Below are positions 11,448 through 24,583 of a stretch of 64,000 nucleotides of DNA, piece after piece; within the stretch, counting starts at the first letter, position 1; each line of letters opens with the position of its first letter. The notes under the pieces are model-generated. The model did no database searches and was not told where the DNA came from. It worked only from the letters and a program-made list of their open reading frames with translations. The position numbers were made by a program, and so were the translations under genes. This DNA is from Sycobia sp. Sy_11 (Eukaryota > Arthropoda > Insecta > Hymenoptera > Epichrysomallidae), in NCBI GenBank assembly GCA_018907035.1, contig JACCIC010000004.1:2223501-2287500 (forward strand), in the 5' to 3' direction.

Positions 11448-14026
11448 TTTAAATACAGCTTCTATAGAGTAATATTATATTGGTATGTACGGCCGGTGGA
11501 TATCCCGGTACGATATCCCGGTGCCTTAGGTCGATTTCTACTGGGCGTTTTGTGTTCAGACGGTAAAAGATGATGTCCACGTTGGCGGGTCAACTTCTAT
11601 GGAGAGTATTGCGTTTAGTCGGTAGGAAATGATATCCAAGTATGATGGGACGACTTCTATGAAAAGATTCGTATTGTATTATTGGAATACCCCAACTTCC
11701 AGTAGAAGTCGTTTCTGGATACCTGGACATCGTTTTCTACCTCCTCGACACAAAACGCTCTATAGCAGTCGTTCCGAGACATTTCCTATAGCCTGAACAT
11801 GGTACTCTCCGTAAAATATTGTCTAAAATGGTCGGTGAAATAATAACTGTAAACGTCGTCTCGAGACACTTGCACATCTTTTTCTACCGCTCGAACTCGA
11901 AAGTACAATTTTCTCGATCGAAGCCGTATTTTGGAAATGGACGCTACATTGAAGCAGCTTTTTATACAGAAGTGGCGATAGATATATTACGGTCAATTAT
12001 TTATAGAAATATAGGTTTATATAAAGTACTTTTTACTTAGATATTATTGAATTATTTATGAAATCGGTTCAATTAATATCCCGGGCGAAGCCGAGACGGG
12101 ATATGCTAGTATATACGAGGGTGAATTGATAAGTTTCCGGTCTGACCAAGAAAAACAACGTTATTAAGAATTTTTTTTTATTTCTCAACATAATCTCCTC
12201 CAAGGCTAATAAATTTCTCACAGCGGTGTTGTAGTCTAGTAATGCCATCTCTATAGATTGATTCGTCAAGCTCTTCAAAATACTCATTTACAGCTTCGAT
12301 TACTTCTTCTTTGTCCGCAAATCTCTTACCGCCAAGCCATTTTTTCAGGTTAGGAAACAGATAATAGTCACTCGGGGGCGAGGTCTGAAGAGTAGGGAGG
12401 GTGCGGCATCAATTCAAACTTCAGATCATTGATTTTAGCCATCGCAACGATTGACGTGTGCGCTGGTGTGTTATCGTGATGAAACAAGATATTTTTCTTC
12501 GCAATATGAGGTCGTTTTATTTTCACTTCATGGCTCAAACGTTGCAATAAGTCTGCGTAGTATTGACCAGTGATAGTTTTACCGTTTTCAAGGTAATCAA
12601 TGTATATAATACCTCTTGCATCCCAAAAAACAGTAGCGATAAACTTGTTCGCCCAAAAAATTGTTTTTGCCTTCTTTGGAGTTGGTACCCCTGGTCTAAT
12701 CCACTGTTTAGACTGTTCTTTGGTTTTAGGAGTGTAGTGGTGGACTAAACTTTCGTCAGCGATTACGAATCGACGCAAAAATTCGCTTGGATTACGCTTA
12801 TACAACGCCAAATTGGCGTTAGAAATGTGCTTTCGAATCAGTTTTTGGTCGACTGTTAACAAACTTAGCACCTATCTTGTACAGAGCTTTTCCATATACA
12901 AATGTTGGTGCAAAATATTTTATACATGTTCATGTGACATCTTACAGGTCTCAGCTATCTCACGCACTTTTAATCTGCGGTCTTTCAGCACTATTTGATG
13001 GATTTTTTCGATCATATCTGGAGTTGTGACCTCAATGGGGCGTCCTGAGCGAGGCTCATCAGAGGTGCTCAGGCGACCCTTTTTAAACTCGGAAACCCAC
13101 TGCTTAACGGTTGAATATGATGGGAAGGATGTCCCCAGTGTTGAGTCCATCTCTTCTTTAATTTGACAGCACGAGCTGTAACCTGATAGCAGAGGGTACA
13201 TCCTCGCACACTCAGCGCGAGATTTAGAAACGCGACACAAAAATCTAATCAATTTAGGTATATCGCTTAATTTAAATATTTCGTAAAGCCATGCGGGGCT
13301 AAATATTTAAAGATATAATTTATATTAGATGAAATAAATTTATGATTAATAATTAAAAATTAAAATTGTATTACAGCGGATCGTGGCGAACGAAACACCC
13401 TTATGTTTAAAGAAAAGGGGCAAGGCGCATCGGCGCAGTGAGCGAATGTTCAACTTTGCTATTTATAATAAATTAAATTTTTGTATTTTTTATATTTTTT
13501 ATTTTGTTATAATTATATTTTTGTTATCAATAAATATTTTTCTTAAATTTAAAGAAAGTTTCGATTTAATGAACTTATACAAGAAACCCAGCTCCATAAT
13601 AAAATCTATTTTTTATTCTTGATTTATTTGAAAGAAATTAGTTGATTATCCATAAATAATAAACGTGGACTCAATTCAAAATTTAAATTAAATTTAATTT
13701 AATTTAAACTCGGAAACCCCCTGCTTAACGGTTGAATATTATGAGGAGGATGTCCCCAGTGTTGAGTCCATCTCTTCTTTCATTTCCTTCGGCGTTAACC
13801 CCTTCAATTAAAAGTATTTGATGACAGCATGATTTTCCAGCTTTTGCATTTTTACGAAAAACACAGAGGCGTCTTCTTCAGCGTGCTCTTAAACCTAAAC
13901 TAACATGGGGATCGGATTGAAACTATAGCTACAAGCTATCTAAGGATGGTACTATAGAATGCCACCTCAAGGTAGGCCTAGTGGCGCCATCTCTTGGTCA
14001 GACCGGAAACTTATTAATCCACCCTC

Positions 14027-14077
<51 letters not shown>

Positions 14078-16436
14078 CATAGATGTGGTCATCTTTGATG
14101 TACAGGTATCTGAGAGGTAAGCTCAATATAATATATAATTTATGAAAACTACTTTTAAGAATTTCAAATATTTCATGTAAAATTATTATTGACTATTGTT
14201 TTCTATTTTTATTGTTATTTTTATCTTCTTTTATTCGTATTCCGCCTTTTCTCGAACTTTTCTAACATAAGAATTCCCATTACTTGTAGAACTAATTTAA
14301 ATATATTACTCCTTTTGTATTTAAGAAAGAATTACTTGTACTAAGTTTTATACAATAGTATTTAGTTTATCAGAGTATTATTTATTTCTAATATATATTT
14401 TCAAAAAATTTTTTTAAATTTTGTTTAAAAATTAACGAAATAATATAATACTGTTTAATACAGTTCAAATTACTATTGGATTTTTACTATATTATATTAA
14501 ATAAAAACTCATTTTTTATAGTTTGCCATAGAAATGTTCAAAGACGCCCAAGTTAAATCAAATAAATTAACATTTTTCCAAGATTGTAGTAATAAAGCTG
14601 TTCGACGATTAACAGAAGTAAGGAAAGACAATGATTTCATTTATCATGAAAGAGTTCCAGATATAAAAAATTTGACATCCATTAATAAAGCAAGCGTTGC
14701 TAAATTATTACCTTTACCAGATAAATTTAGTACCAACTTTCAAGGTGAGTTTGTCTGCTTACTTTTATATAGTAGCAAAGTTCGATATTTTAGAATCTAT
14801 TTAAAAATGTACATTGATATAATTGTGATGCAACTTGGTGCTTTAAGGGTATTTATTTTTTCATGATTATCATTGATTATAATATAACATGATATAGAGT
14901 TGTCAGAATTTTATCAAGTGTACAAATGGGCAGTATAACAAATCATAATCGTGAAGATGGTTCTCCAGAGTCTATGGTGTATTAATTCAAAAATATGTTT
15001 TCCTGAAGGTTTACCTAACTTATTTATTATTTGGAAGAAAAATAAAGCTACAAATTTTTATTATTTTGAATTCACATTTTAAGAATAACCTACTGTGCAA
15101 TTAATTTAATTTTAATGATAAGTACAATAAAGTTTGATTCATTTTCAAAACATGTAGAAAATACAGGTTTTTATTTGGATGCGTCTTTGCAAGTTCTGCT
15201 ACCGTCTAAGTCAGTTCTGATTGAGTAATTCTTCTATTCTTTGTCTTCAAAATTTTTTAGCTCGCCGGAAAATTCTTTATTTTCAAATTCTAAATTATAA
15301 TTTTTTAAGCATAGAAATCCGTCTCTGCATATCGGAATCAAAAGAGTAGCATTGTGACCAAAGGCTCAACAAGAATTCTATGTGTTCAAATTCTATGAAT
15401 TCAAATTTTTTTTGAATACAATAATAAAATAAATTTCCGTGCAAATGCACTTTCTTTCACATATAAGTAGATATTCTTAGAATTAATAAGAAATTATCTG
15501 CAAAACTATCCTGCACAGCAATTAATAGTTATTAACATTCACTAGTCACAAAAAATGCTTACATAGGTACTGCAATCCTTGAAGAAACAGCAATAACATA
15601 TTCAAGGTCCTACTAATTAATGATTAAAAATATTAGAAATAAAGTCTATAGTTCAGAATAAAATAATAAATATATTATTTTATTACATTTAGTCCATGAA
15701 AATTATGAAAATTAATTCATTTTCCTCCCTATTTTATTACAACATTCCTCTTGTAACGTAAAATACAAAAACTAGTACTTTGAAGCCTGCAACATGGGCT
15801 AACAGTATTGAAAGTGTTAAAAATTTATAAAAGTATAAATAAAATAGGTTATATATTATTTCAAACTCAGAGTTGTCTTCTATATCTATGAGACAATCAG
15901 ATTTTACATAATTAAATAAGTGAAAATAAAGTTTGTTAAAAACAACGGAAAACTTATAAGAAATATAGTATAGAATTTTTTCAATCGAATCATTTTTCTA
16001 GCTGCATAATAGACAGAACATTTTTTGAATTACTCCATTAAGGGGAGGGTTAAGTATTTAAACGTTTTTTGGCCATTTTTTATATTTTTTTAAATGAATG
16101 CTTTATATCTCAAGAATATTGTATCGAAATTTCAAGTTAATCGGAGCAAAATTGACCAAGTTGTGAATATTTGAAAATTCGTTCCTCCAAGTAGGATTTT
16201 TACATATTCGTAATTCTGTTTCACAATTGTGCGGCGCGCTTACTTCGAGAGCGATTGTTTTGATTTATAAATCCTACATTCCTTTCTTATTGAAAGTATC
16301 TTCTTGGACATTTCTTGTATATTTGAGCCATACAGCCAGTACATACATACATCAGCTAGTCTAAAAGTTTAACCTTATTTACTTTCCTACTCGCTCGGAT
16401 TCCGGAAATTTTCAACGCTAAATTAATTCTTGCTGT

Positions 16437-16495
<59 letters not shown>

Positions 16496-18475
16496 CTTTA
16501 ATACAATTATTGAAATTGCAGCTAATGTAGTTGCATGTACTTTCAATAAAGGTTCTTTTGCTCTATTAGCCATTATGAAAAAGATGCAAATCAGTACAGG
16601 GTTAAGTCCTCACGAATGGGCGCGAGAAGTAGATGAATTGTGAATAAATAGAGAAGAGGAACAAGCGTCACACAATAGTAAAGAAGGAAGAGTTTTACGT
16701 AGACAAATACAAAAAGATGCTTTAGACCATGTAGATGAAAGCGTTTTGCTATATGGACCTGGTATTGTCGATTCTATATGGACCTGAAAGAATTATAAAG
16801 TTTTATTGTGAACTTTTTAGTTTACAAAACTTTTAAGCCGTTTCCTGAAAACTGCCATTTTTCGGTGTCGGTGTACATCCTCACACAAAATCTACTGAAC
16901 CGATCGGTTTGAAATTTTGCACAGTACATCTTTACATAAATCATTAGGTAATGCTGTCGAGTTTTTTGATTATTTTTATTAATTCTTAATTTTACAGTAA
17001 CAAAGAACCCGATTTTTTATAGCAAAAATCGGATTTTTAGCTTCCTAGGGCTACCAAAAAATCTAAAATTAAAAAAGAAAAAAACTCGATAGCTTTACAT
17101 GAGGAAACATTTCCTTTGAAGAATGCACTTTGGTTTTAGCGATTCCGATGATTCTGTGGTGCGTAATCGTGTACACCGCAAAAAAACTTTTTCTCGAGGA
17201 GTCTCCGGAGATTTACTGTCATTCGCTTAATTGTCAATATTTTTCAACGAAAATTTAGGAAAATATTGTTCAAATGATACATTATTATATGCAAACTGAC
17301 TCGGTAATCCGGCTGTATCTGTGTCGTGAGATAAAATTCTTAAAAACATACCTGTTTTATAATTAATTAACCTTACCCCCCTCCCTTAAGTCAAAATTAA
17401 AAAAATCAATAAACGCATAGAAATTCACACACTATTTACTATGATTAGTCTCATCATAAGACAGGATAAGAAAAATAGGTAGAGAGTCTGTTAAGTAAGA
17501 GCGTGATCATGTTAATTTATAAAAAAATTATTTGACGAAAATTTCATATTTATATATACATTGTACACATTACAAACGATGATGCAATTCCGTCAATAAT
17601 GTGTACAGTCACAACTGGCGCCTATAATTACCTGGCATCACTGAGACATGCTTTATACTAATTTGACGGCGTATTCTAATGGCAACGATCTCCAGATCCG
17701 ACGAATTGGGTAAGACAACGACTTTAAAGTGTGTGTACGTCTTCCACGAAGCTTCTGTTTAATATATGCCCACACATTTTCAATAGGGTTTGCATCGGGC
17801 GACTGCGGCGGCCAGTCCTATGTAATGATGCCAGATCGAGTCTTCGACTCAGTACGGAGCTTGTTGCGGTATTTAGGATCGCTGTTGTCCTGCAGAATTC
17901 GATCTTCATTTTTTCTGATGAATCATCGTTTGGCAGATAGGAGTAAAGCCTTTTTTATAGATTTTTATCATTTTCTCGGCTTTACCTTATTATGTAGGTT
18001 GTCAATAAAGAGGTGCAAGGTGCCGAATCCCTGCTTTGAAAAGCAGTCCCAAAGATGCAGCTTTATTCCGTGTTACAGTTTACAGAAGAAGTCTGTTGTT
18101 AGAAATTTACCAGGCTCGCATGAGGACACAACGTGTCCATATAGAACATTAATCAGTAAAAATGACATTTTCAAAATCTCATGTTACAGTCTATCAAATA
18201 TTTTTCAGTTAATAGAGGCTTCTTTATTGTGTTGCGTCATTTCAGGCCATGAGTACGAAGATGGGTTTGGATAGTTTCATATGATATATATAAACCTTTA
18301 GCCATTAATTTTGCTTGCCATAGCCGCAGTTTTAAGGCAAGATTCCACGAAAACATTTTTACTATTCTTTCTTCATCTTTTGTGTCCATTTTTCCTATCG
18401 AGCCACGTTCTGATAAATCATTGTTGATCATTGTTTTACAAATGAGGGTGGCTTTTTTTATTTTTCTATTATATT

Positions 18476-18525
<50 letters not shown>

Positions 18526-21500
18526 TTATTTTGTCTATTGACCTTAACCTTTACAAATACACAAGTCAAATTCCACCATAGTAATGTGTCATAGTTGTTT
18601 ATTTCTGTGAATATGTCGGATTTCATTACAAGTAAATAGTATTTGCGGCATTAGTTATCTTTTTTATTTCATCAAAAGAAAAAAACAGCTGAACAGTATC
18701 GGTTGCTGATTAAAACTTATGGCGAACATTCTCCAGTGATTGGAATATGTGAAACATGGTTTCGTCAATTTAAAAGAGGAGATTTGATAGACAACGAAAA
18801 TCCTGATGCGCAAAATATATACAATCAAAAGTCAAGAGTTTGAATAAAGGAATTGTGAGATTCGCCTGAAAGTTAATTGCTTTTTCATCGAAAAAAATGG
18901 TAAATTTCAACTTATGATCCTAAATTAATACATATTTTTATCGGTAGATTCTATAATAAGATATATTATATAAATTAATGACGGTCAGAATGTCTTTGTT
19001 TATATTCACCCCCGTAGAATCTGAAATAAAACTTATTACTACAACAAATTATATTAAAAATTAAAATTAAAAAATAAAAATAAAAATAAAAATAAAGTTA
19101 TAAAGGCAATAAATTTAGTTTTCAATAACACAATTTTTTCTTTTCAAAATAATTTTTATGAACAAAGATATGGCTGTCCAATGGGATCACCTTTATCACC
19201 GGTGATTGCTAATTAGATAATGGAAAAATTAGAAAATATTGCATTAAATAAGTTAAATTTTGAACTAATTATCTATAAAAGATATGTTGATGACATTTTT
19301 ACAATTGTACATCAATATTGATGTCATTTTACAATGACATCAATATAGTTTAGCAATATAACATGAATGGTATATCCGGGCTGAAACAACATAGTTTAAA
19401 CTTGGTACATTCTTTCGATTTCAAAATGTAAATATTTTAGAACAAGGTATTAAAAATAAATAGAAAAGAGAAACTCTTGAAAATATTCATACTTTGAAGA
19501 ATCCCAATAATGTAAATTTAATGTTAGAGTCAAAAAAATTGGACAACACTTATCATTCCTTATTAATATAGAATTTGTATTTCGCATTTAGGTTGAGAGA
19601 GGGGGTATAAATGTTATATTAATCAATTTAATGTGGGGATAGAGTATATAAAGTAGCATGCTGGTTTTTCAATTGAGTTTAGTTCCTCAAGATGAACCGT
19701 AGAGGTTCGAAACGTCGGACACCAAAGGTCATTATAAATTTAAGGTGGTCAGGTGGTCCTTTATTAACTAGAATATTGTATTTATTTTATTATTTTTATT
19801 TTATTTATTATTTTACTTTTACTTTATTTTTATTTTGTTTTTTAATATAATTTATTGTAGTAATAAGTTTTATTTCAGATTCTACGGGGTTGAATATAAA
19901 CAGGGACAGTCTGACTGTGAGTATTTTAGCTAATATATTATATTATAAAGACTGTAAGACACATAAAAAAGAAGTAGTACATAAAAATTTAAGAATATCT
20001 AAGTAACTGAAAATATATTTCAATAAAGGAATGGAAAGCGAAGCATAACTACCTTAAGAAAAGATCTAAGTAACAATGTGCAATTTAGTAATGAAGATAA
20101 AGTTTACAAAGCTATAAGTGAGAGTTTAAAATTCTTCCTAGGTTTATTTCAGATTATATACAAAGAAATAAAAGAATAATGCGAGAAATTGAATGAAGAA
20201 ATTTACGTCGCAGCGCTAAAATTTTAAACAATTTTTTTCAGAAACAGAAAAAGAGCAAATCTAAGTAAACAGCAAAAAAAGAGCAAACTAATTACAATAC
20301 TTCTGAGTTAAAATTGTCCTGACACATTTTATTTTAACAAATTTAAATTAATGAAATTTTAATTATCAAATAGTTAAATCAAAATTTACAAAAATCAATA
20401 GATATCCATAGGGTGTGACAGCAGTGTGAGATTAACCTGGAGAACAAAAATGATAATACAGACTAACGTCACACCTGCTTTAGGATAATCCCAATGTTGG
20501 ATATAGCCATTCAACTGAGCTGGCCTGGTATCAATAGTTTAAACGGACTACTTTGTGTTCATATTCATGTTTCAAGACGTCACTTACTGGCAGCTGGTGA
20601 AACTGACCACTAAAATTGTTAATTTAATTTATTGTTAAAAGTAAAATGATGACGGTTAACTTAATTTATTGATAAGTTAATTCAAGGAAAATGATTTTCA
20701 ATAAAAAACATAGCCTTTGTTCTTCTGAAGATCTCATTCAACATTTGAGTATTTTCATAAAAGTGACACTTTACATCGACTTGTCTTTAGTGGAATAACA
20801 CAAATTAGAAAAGATGTCTCGATTGTAGCGAAAGAAATATCATAGTACTATAATCAGACAACCCCATGGTCAAACAGTATCGGCTGATAACAATGCTTCC
20901 TTCGGGAATAAGGTGCGCGAATAATAAAAAGTCAACAGATAAACAAATATCTCGCTGTCACATAAGGTAATTCCGACAGCTGGTTATTTAGATATCTTAG
21001 AGAAGGTCTAACTGGATAAGATACTTGAATCTATCCTCAATAATTTCGTTTATGGGAATCTACTTCCTCGCGAGGTTGATAACATTTTAGTCAAAATGCA
21101 GTCCCAAGCTAGTACGAGGATTCCCAAATACACATGAATGTGTCAAAACCTTGAGTAAATGCAGTTTCTAAGGCAGCTGGTAGAATCTATCAGGCAGCAA
21201 GAATTTAATTACTATAGCGTCGTATCAGGCGTACTTTTTCTTTCATTCATATTGTGATAATATATTTAAATAGACAACTCTCATACTGTTTTATTACTGC
21301 ATTGTCAAATATTTTAAAAATTAAAAACAAAATATATATTAGGAGTGTGAATAAGTCTTTCCCGTTTTTTGTAAGAGATGGCGCCACCAATACTGTGCGA
21401 GTATTCAATGGTTACATATGTCATAATCAAAGCTTATTCATATGTCAACAATTCCATACTAACACATTAGTTAAAATTTTTTCGCATCATAAATTTTTGA

Positions 21501-23638
21501 TATCGTGAAAATGTCGAAATTTGAGCCGAGTCGACGTCATTTGCGGGAAGTTTCACTTTATTGGTTCAATTTGAAGAAATCTGCTGCCGAGACGCATCGA
21601 TTGCTTCAGGAGGCTTATGGAGAAGGTTGTGTCGATGATTCAAGTGTTCGCGGATGGTTTCGACGCTTCAAAAGCGGTGATTTCGACGTGGAAGACAAGG
21701 AGCATTCCAGGCGGCCGCAAATCTTTGAAGATCGAGAATTGGCGACTTTGCTTGATGAAGATTCTTGTCAAACGCAAGAAGAACTTGCTGAAGCATTGGG
21801 AGTTGACCGAACAACCATTTCCAAGCGTTTGAAAGCCATGGGAATGATCCAAAAGCAAGGAAATTGGGTGCCGTACGAACTGAAGCTGAGAGACGTCGAA
21901 CGGCGTTTTTTCACTTGCGAACAGCTGCTTCAGCGACATAAAAGAAAGGGTTTTCTGCATCGTATCGTGACTGGCGATGAAAAGTGGATACGTTACGATA
22001 ATCCGAAGCGAAGAAAATCATGGGGACTACCCGGCCATGCATCATCATCGACGGCCAAGCCAAATATTCATGGCGCCAAGTTCATGCTCTGTATATGGTG
22101 GGACCAGCTAGGTGTGGTTTACTACGAGCTTCTGAAACCGAATGAAAGGATCACAGGCGAGGTCTATCGACGACAATTGATGCGTTTGAGCCGCGCACTG
22201 CGAGAAAAACGGCCACAATACTCCGACAGGCACGACAAAGTTATTTTGCAACATGACAATGCTCGCCCACATGTTGCACCGCCGGTGAAAACATACTTAG
22301 AAATGCTCAAATGGGAAGTCCTACCCCACCCGCCGTATAGTCCAGACGTTGCTCCGTCTGATTACCATCTCTTCAGATCGATGACGCATGGCCTGGCTGA
22401 CCAGCACTTCCATTCCTACGAGGAAGCCAAAAAATGGGTGGATGACTGGATAGAGGCCAAACCGGTCGAATTTTTTCGCAACGGGATTCGTATGTTGCCA
22501 GAAAGATGGGAAAAAGTTGTAGCTAGCGATGGCCAATACTTTCAATAATTCATTTGTAACCATTTTTTCACAATAAAGGCTCAAAATTTGAAAAAAAACG
22601 GGAAAGACTTATTCACATACCTGATATTTTTTTTAAAATAAATTGTACAAAGTATTTATTGATATTTAATAAAATATTTTTTTTTATATTTCTATGAATG
22701 AAATTCTCTAAAATACTGGATTTCGGCAATTCGTTGTGCCGAAATCCAGTATTTTAGAGAATTTCATTCATAGAAATATAAAAAAACTTCGCCCAATGTC
22801 CGAGCTATATGGTGTATGCGATAAAACCTCCCATCCAAACTCCGGTAGCTTCTGACGAGTCATCAATGAAGTATGTTGTCTGGGGTTGTCCTGGTGGAAC
22901 ACTATACCCTTCTTGTTGGCCAATTATGGATGCTTCTGGTCGAAGCCTGCTTCAAACGGTCATATGTGATTCATTTTTCGTCGCCAGTCACCATCCGCTT
23001 CAAAGATGGGTCGAGTTCGTTCCGTTTCAGCAGCACATTGCAGGCGTTGGTTCGGTCCAGAAGGTTTTTTTGCGTCAAATCATGCGGCATCCAAACATCA
23101 AGCTTTTTTTGTATCCAGCCTTCTTCAGATGGTTTAAAATGGTTTGGTGACTAACTCTCATATCTTGGGCGATATCACGAGATGCCACATGCCGGTCTAA
23201 CTCGATAAATTCCAGGATTTGATCGGTATTCGTCGTCACATGTCTACCGCCGGCTGGCTTATCCATGGTGTCGTTTTCACCGGCTCTGAATCGTCGAAAC
23301 CATTTCTCTGCGGTTCGAAGTGAAGTGCGTGCCACCCCCCCCCCAAAACACCATTAATCTCACGGAACGTTTCTCTAGCGGATTTGCCTTTAACGAAGGA
23401 AAACTTTAAAATAACGCGAATTTCGGCGTTATGAACTTCATGTTTACACGTCTATAAGTTTTGAACGCAATATCTAAACTAATCACGCATAGCGTTGTTT
23501 TGTACGTCATGTCAAGACCTTTCAAATGATGTTTAGTATTGTCAGATACGAGCTCTGTAGCTCTTTGTACATAGCCGGGAAATTCATAAGACAAAAAGGC
23601 GGAAGGGAGATATTTGACAACCTAATGTATATATATGT

Positions 23639-23684
<46 letters not shown>

Positions 23685-24529
23685 CATCGTCACTTCTACA
23701 TAAAAAGGCAATATCCAGCGTCCGCTTAAAAAGTATGCTATTCGCAGCATTTTAAATACGGCTACTATTGAGAAATATGGTATTAGCGTGTTGGACGGGC
23801 ATTTGAATACGAAATTCCAGTGCCTTAAGATGATTTCTATTGGGAGTTTTGTGTTAGGATGATGGAATGTCCAGTTGTTTCCGAACGACTTTTACGGGTA
23901 GTATTGCGTTTAGTCAGTATGAAACGATTTTTAGCTTCCTTGGGACATCTTTTACGCATAATTTCATGATCGGACGGTAAAATACAATGTCCAGGTGTCT
24001 CTGGCCGATTTCTACCTATAGTATTGTATTTAGTTGGTAGAGAATGACATCCATGTATGTAGTTCAGCTCCAGGGAGATTCGTGTTGGGATGATATAATA
24101 CGATGTTCAGGTATTTTCATTTCAGGTATTATTGTATTTAGTCGGTAGGAGACTATTTCTAGCTTTCTGGGGACGATTTCTACGGAGATTATCGTGTTTA
24201 GTTGGTGGGTAACAATTCTCAGGTATGTTAAGATGACTTCTACGGGGAGTTGCGTGTTCGGACGCTAGAAGACGATGTCCAGGTATGACGAGACGACTTC
24301 TATAAAGAGATTCGTATTCTAACATTTGAACACCCAAACTCCCAATGAAAGTCGTCCCTGGAAACCTGGACATCATATTCTACCTCACCAACACAACTTT
24401 TCTATAGCAGTCGTTTCGAGACATATTCTACCGTCTGACCATGACTCTTCGTTGAAGTCGTCTCGAGACACTTTGAAATCTTTTTCTACCACCCGAAGTC
24501 GAAATTTTTCTTGTAAAAGCCGTATGTAA

Positions 24530-24583
<54 letters not shown>

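Larger units (their letters stand above)
12116..14027 (-). mobile_element. mariner family C, composite copy
   Basis: Terminal repeats: CGAGGGTGAATTGATAAG after TA 12114-12115 and, read from the right, CGAGGGTGGATTAATAAG before TA 14028-14029. At 1912 bp it is some 600 bp too long for a mariner. The segment 13082-13160 (N-terminal coding region) is repeated at 13703-13781, and unrelated AT-rich sequence (about 13250-13700) lies between. So the right end belongs to a second partial copy, or the element suffered a duplication with filler. Transposase on the minus strand is broken. Confidence 0.85.
16042..17386 (+). mobile_element. Kolobok-like TTAA element, copy 1 (internally deleted)
   Basis: Flanked by TTAA at 16038-16041 and 17387-17390. 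Ends are inverted: GGGGAGGGTTAAG at the left and, from the right, GGGAGGGGGGTAAG. Subterminal blocks (for example CAAGAATATTGTATCGAAAT near 16110 and the ACCGATCGGTT...GAAATTTTGC block near 16900) recur in the two other copies at 43.46-45.69 and 61.9-62.72 kb. It keeps only the C-terminal piece of the transposase and a TA array near 16440-16494. TTAA target preference plus a Mutator-like transposase in the sister copy suggest the Kolobok superfamily. Confidence 0.75.
18970..19930 (+). mobile_element. Penelope-like element with inverted ends
   Basis: Left end (CCCCGTAGAATCTGAAATAA near 19010, reverse orientation) and right end (ATTTCAGATTCTACGGGG near 19878) are inverted copies, extending over an AT-rich block and TTGTAGTAATAAG. 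A degenerate reverse transcriptase piece lies at 19149-19313 and a hammerhead-like motif at about 19686-19720. Penelope-like elements commonly have inverted or partial duplicated ends and ribozyme motifs. The coding region is reduced to a fragment. Confidence 0.7.

Noticed and set aside
14534..14866. 110-codon open frame read as one exon
   Set aside because: Only 14522-14744 is exon; the rest is intron read-through after a consensus GTGAGT donor.
17729..18274. 181-codon plus-strand open frame
   Set aside because: Lies antisense over the Tc1 transposase remnant and has no motif of its own; the same shadow occurs opposite the second Tc1 copy.
22321..22584. 87-codon frame identical in three places (also 7222-7485 and 52068-52331)
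   Set aside because: Antisense shadow of the mariner B C-terminus; its conservation only reflects the near-identity of the three elements.
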